From Desmonostoc muscorum LEGE 12446 (GTDB taxonomy: Bacteria; Cyanobacteriota; Cyanobacteriia; Cyanobacteriales; Nostocaceae): a stretch of 64,000 bases of DNA. The stretch is from the NCBI RefSeq assembly GCF_015207005.2, contig NZ_JADEXS020000001.1, forward strand, positions 7,587,001 to 7,651,000, in the 5' to 3' direction. Made by a program: the position numbers and the translations under genes. The notes below the pieces were generated by a model. The model was not told the origin of the DNA and ran no database searches. It saw only the letters and a list, made by a program, of their open reading frames with translations. This document shows, piece after piece, positions 62,385-64,000 of this stretch. Each line of letters begins with the position of its first letter. Positions within the stretch are counted from its first letter, which is position 1.

Positions 62385-63071
62385 ATGCTAAGACTAATTA
62401 CTGACTTCGACGGCCCAATTATTGATGTTTCCGACCGGTACTACCGAGTTTATCAATTTTGCTTGGAAAAAACCCGTCGCCCAGACCAAGCAGTGCAAGA
62501 ACTTCCCAAAGCAGAGTTTTGGCAGTTAAAGCGTAAGCGTGTTCCGGAAAAACAAATCGCCTTAAATTCTGGCTTAGACGAAGCCCAAGCACAAGAATTC
62601 TCCCAATTACGGCGACAAACAGTACATACACAACCTTACTTTGAGTATGACACTCTTGCACCGGGCGCTGTGGATGCACTGTTAAAAGTTCAACAAGCTG
62701 GCATTGATTTGGCAGTTATGACCATGCGCCGAGTCCGGGAACTCGATTATGCCTTCCAAAAATATGATTTAGGCAGATTTTTTCCAGAAAATCGTTGTTA
62801 TTGCCTGAGTAACGACTACGTTAAAACTCGTGACATCGAGGATAAACCCTTGTTGATGGCCAGGGCATTACAAGAACTACCTGCCGCCGCTGATACCTGG
62901 ATGGTGGGAGATACGGAAGCGGACATCACCGCTGGGAAAAACCACGGTATAAAAGTGATGGCTGTGGAATCTGGTATTCGCGATCGCACTCAATTAGAAC
63001 TTTACCACCCCGACTTAATCGTTAAAGACTTAAGTGCCGCTGTAGATTTAATCCTAGAGCCTAAACTTTGA
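62385..63071 (+). CDS. HAD-superfamily hydrolase
   Basis: 228 residues. Motif I is ITDFDGPIID with both aspartates (D7, D9), although Thr of the usual DGT is Pro; motif II lies in DLAVMTMRR, motif III Lys in DKPLLM and motif IV in MVGDTEADITAGKNHG. A helical cap covers about 15-95. Phosphoglycolate phosphatase-like substrates are possible, but none can be assigned. Its last 18 bp overlap the small opposite-strand gene at 63054. Confidence 0.88.
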   Translation: MLRLITDFDGPIIDVSDRYYRVYQFCLEKTRRPDQAVQELPKAEFWQLKRKRVPEKQIALNSGLDEAQAQEFSQLRRQTVHTQPYFEYDTLAPGAVDALLKVQQAGIDLAVMTMRRVRELDYAFQKYDLGRFFPENRCYCLSNDYVKTRDIEDKPLLMARALQELPAAADTWMVGDTEADITAGKNHGIKVMAVESGIRDRTQLELYHPDLIVKDLSAAVDLILEPKL

Positions 63072-63278
63072 ACTAGATTTAGTGCTATTCGCCCAAAATC
63101 TGAGCGTAAAACCAGAGTTACCTAAATATTTTCGCTGAGGTTTTTTGTATAAATTAATAAATAAGCTTTCTACCCAATAATTGACATAATCATCAACATG
63201 TCTTTGGACTAAATCTACCAAATAGGCTTCAACAGATGTATTATCAACACCGCTTTTTAACTCGATTTTTTGCTGCAC
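63054..63278 (-). CDS. Small hypothetical protein
   Basis: 74 residues from a GTG with AGGAG 6 bp upstream, a strong ribosome site that supports translation. The sequence MQQKIELKSGVDNTSVEAYL, then YVNYWVESLFINLYKKPQRK, contains one amphipathic helix and a basic C-terminus; no family is recognised. It overlaps the 3' end of the HAD gene by 18 bp on the opposite strand. Confidence 0.5.
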   Translation of the reverse strand: MQQKIELKSGVDNTSVEAYLVDLVQRHVDDYVNYWVESLFINLYKKPQRKYLGNSGFTLRFWANSTKSSSKFRL

Positions 63279-63504
63279 CTAAAGCTCCTAATTGTCAACT
63301 GATTATTAAAGCTTGTGACTGCTATTTGACTGGTAGATAAAAGAGTAAATGTGCAGGGATCTTGCGGACAAGGAATTAAGCTTCAATTCAAAAATTAGCG
63401 ATCGCCATCTACCGCCAAGTAGATATTGCGTGTACTGTAGCTGAATGCCAAGGTGTTTCAGGTCAGGATTGCTATCATGAATTAAAAACCTATAGCATCT
63501 GACT

Positions 63505-63771
63505 ATGGCAAAGCAAGACACTCCACTCACGGGAGAAGCGCTTATTAAAGAAGTTTGTCGGCGAATTCGGGTAGCCCGTAGCTATTGGGATGCTCACAAC
63601 AATGCTGCCTGTCGGGGCGAACGCGATCGAGCTTTAGCCCTTTACAACACTTTAAGTCAGGAACAAAAACAGCAGATTCCGCAAGTGTTAAGGGTGTGGT
63701 TGCGTTATCGTAGTGAGAAGTACTTTGGCGCACACCGAACACCGCCCAAATCAGCACGGAAATCAAAATAG
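63505..63771 (+). CDS. Small conserved cyanobacterial protein
   Basis: 88 residues, starting MAKQDTPLTGEALIKEVCRR, with RVARSYWDAHNNAACRGERDRA, LALYNTLS and LRVWLRYRSEKYFG. It is helical, basic and without signal peptide. I recall closely similar small proteins in filamentous cyanobacteria, but none with a defined role. The C-terminal tail is Lys/Ser-rich. A nucleic-acid-related role is only a guess from the charge. Confidence 0.72.
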   Translation: MAKQDTPLTGEALIKEVCRRIRVARSYWDAHNNAACRGERDRALALYNTLSQEQKQQIPQVLRVWLRYRSEKYFGAHRTPPKSARKSK

Positions 63772-63824
63772 TCCAATCAGCTATCCTTGATGCGATTATT
63801 TAACAGTTTATAAATCTTGCTTAT

Positions 63825-64000
63825 TTAAACTTGAAAAAAAGTTTTCAACCAATCTTTAATACTTTGATTCTGATTTTTAGTAGTTACTAGCGGCCATGTT
63901 ATTTCACACACAGTACCTTTGCGATAAAGGGACTCTCGCTTAAAACTACCACCTAAATTTCTTGCTGCATTTTTGAGTTGACTTGTACCTTTACTTTCAT
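63825..64000 (-). CDS. C-terminal end of a histidine kinase, cut by the right edge
   Basis: Reading leftwards from the window edge, 57 codons are open to a stop at 63825-63827. The peptide includes LKNAARNLGGSFKRES and GTVCEITWPL, the pattern that ends HATPase domains of NarL/LuxR-type and related histidine kinases (an RAxxLGG helix then GTxxxxxxPL). It is followed by a polar tail. Only this fragment is visible, so subtype and length are unknown. Confidence 0.6.
   Translation of the reverse strand, partial: ESKGTSQLKNAARNLGGSFKRESLYRKGTVCEITWPLVTTKNQNQSIKDWLKTFFQV

Noticed and set aside
1..64000. CRISPR arrays, tRNA and rRNA genes
   Set aside because: No regularly spaced repeats with unique spacers and no tRNA-like T-loop with matching acceptor stem were seen; the repeats found are tandem or palindromic without spacers.

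Overview
The window looks like a chromosomal segment of a filamentous, heterocyst-type cyanobacterium (Nostoc/Anabaena group). The evidence is the density of GCGATCGC (HIP1) octamers, the heptamer tandem repeats of the GGGGACT/GGGGATT type, many dispersed palindromes of the GTAGGGGCGCACAGC type, and cyanobacterial proteins such as DUF2811, a CPP1-like protein, a group 2 sigma factor and an XisI relative. No tRNA, rRNA or CRISPR array was seen.

Layout. 1-5.3 kb: an animal-type haem peroxidase cut by the left edge, a MITE-like element, and a manganese ABC transporter split into divergent mntC and mntA-mntB arms. 5.3-14.2 kb: small unknown proteins, a remnant of a two-partner-secretion adhesin gene, a complete IS5-type insertion sequence, a CAP-domain protein, a short RNase D, a rhodanese-like protein with 11-residue repeats, and a 785-residue HTH-NACHT (STAND) NTPase. 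14.7-17.8 kb: two paralogous OmpR-type regulators on either side of a CPP1-like membrane J-like protein. 18-23 kb: two MITE-like elements, DUF2811, an MFS transporter, hisIE, chaB and hemL. 23-31 kb: a fasciclin protein, a secreted unknown protein, a GST, a HerA-like ATPase, a sigma factor and a pirin. 31-41.7 kb: cobO, two tandem signal peptidase I paralogues (one with the catalytic serine changed to alanine), pyrC, a patatin phospholipase, tsaE, a YvcK-like protein and ruvC. 42-48.9 kb: a period-62/21 bp repeat array, a homocitrate/isopropylmalate-synthase-like enzyme, a Ca2+/H+ antiporter, a GH57 glucanotransferase-like enzyme and an HNH nuclease. 49.4-57 kb: a signalling cluster of a Cache-HAMP-PAS hybrid kinase, a REC-GGDEF-EAL protein overlapping it by 4 nt, and a REC-histidine kinase. 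57-64 kb: a truncated xisI, a 1323-residue beta-barrel plus beta-helix surface protein, a GNAT, a HAD phosphatase, small unknowns, and the C-terminal end of another histidine kinase at the right edge.

Most genes are single transcription units. The clear couplings are mntA-mntB, the two lepB copies, and the kinase/GGDEF-EAL pair. The points most worth following are the serine-to-alanine signal peptidase paralogue, the HTH-NACHT protein as a possible bacterial NLR-like defence or sensing protein, the inverse-autotransporter-like beta-helix protein with a 299-residue internal duplication, intergenic-type repeats carried in frame inside two histidine kinases, and three MITE-like families, one with two full copies about 20 kb apart.
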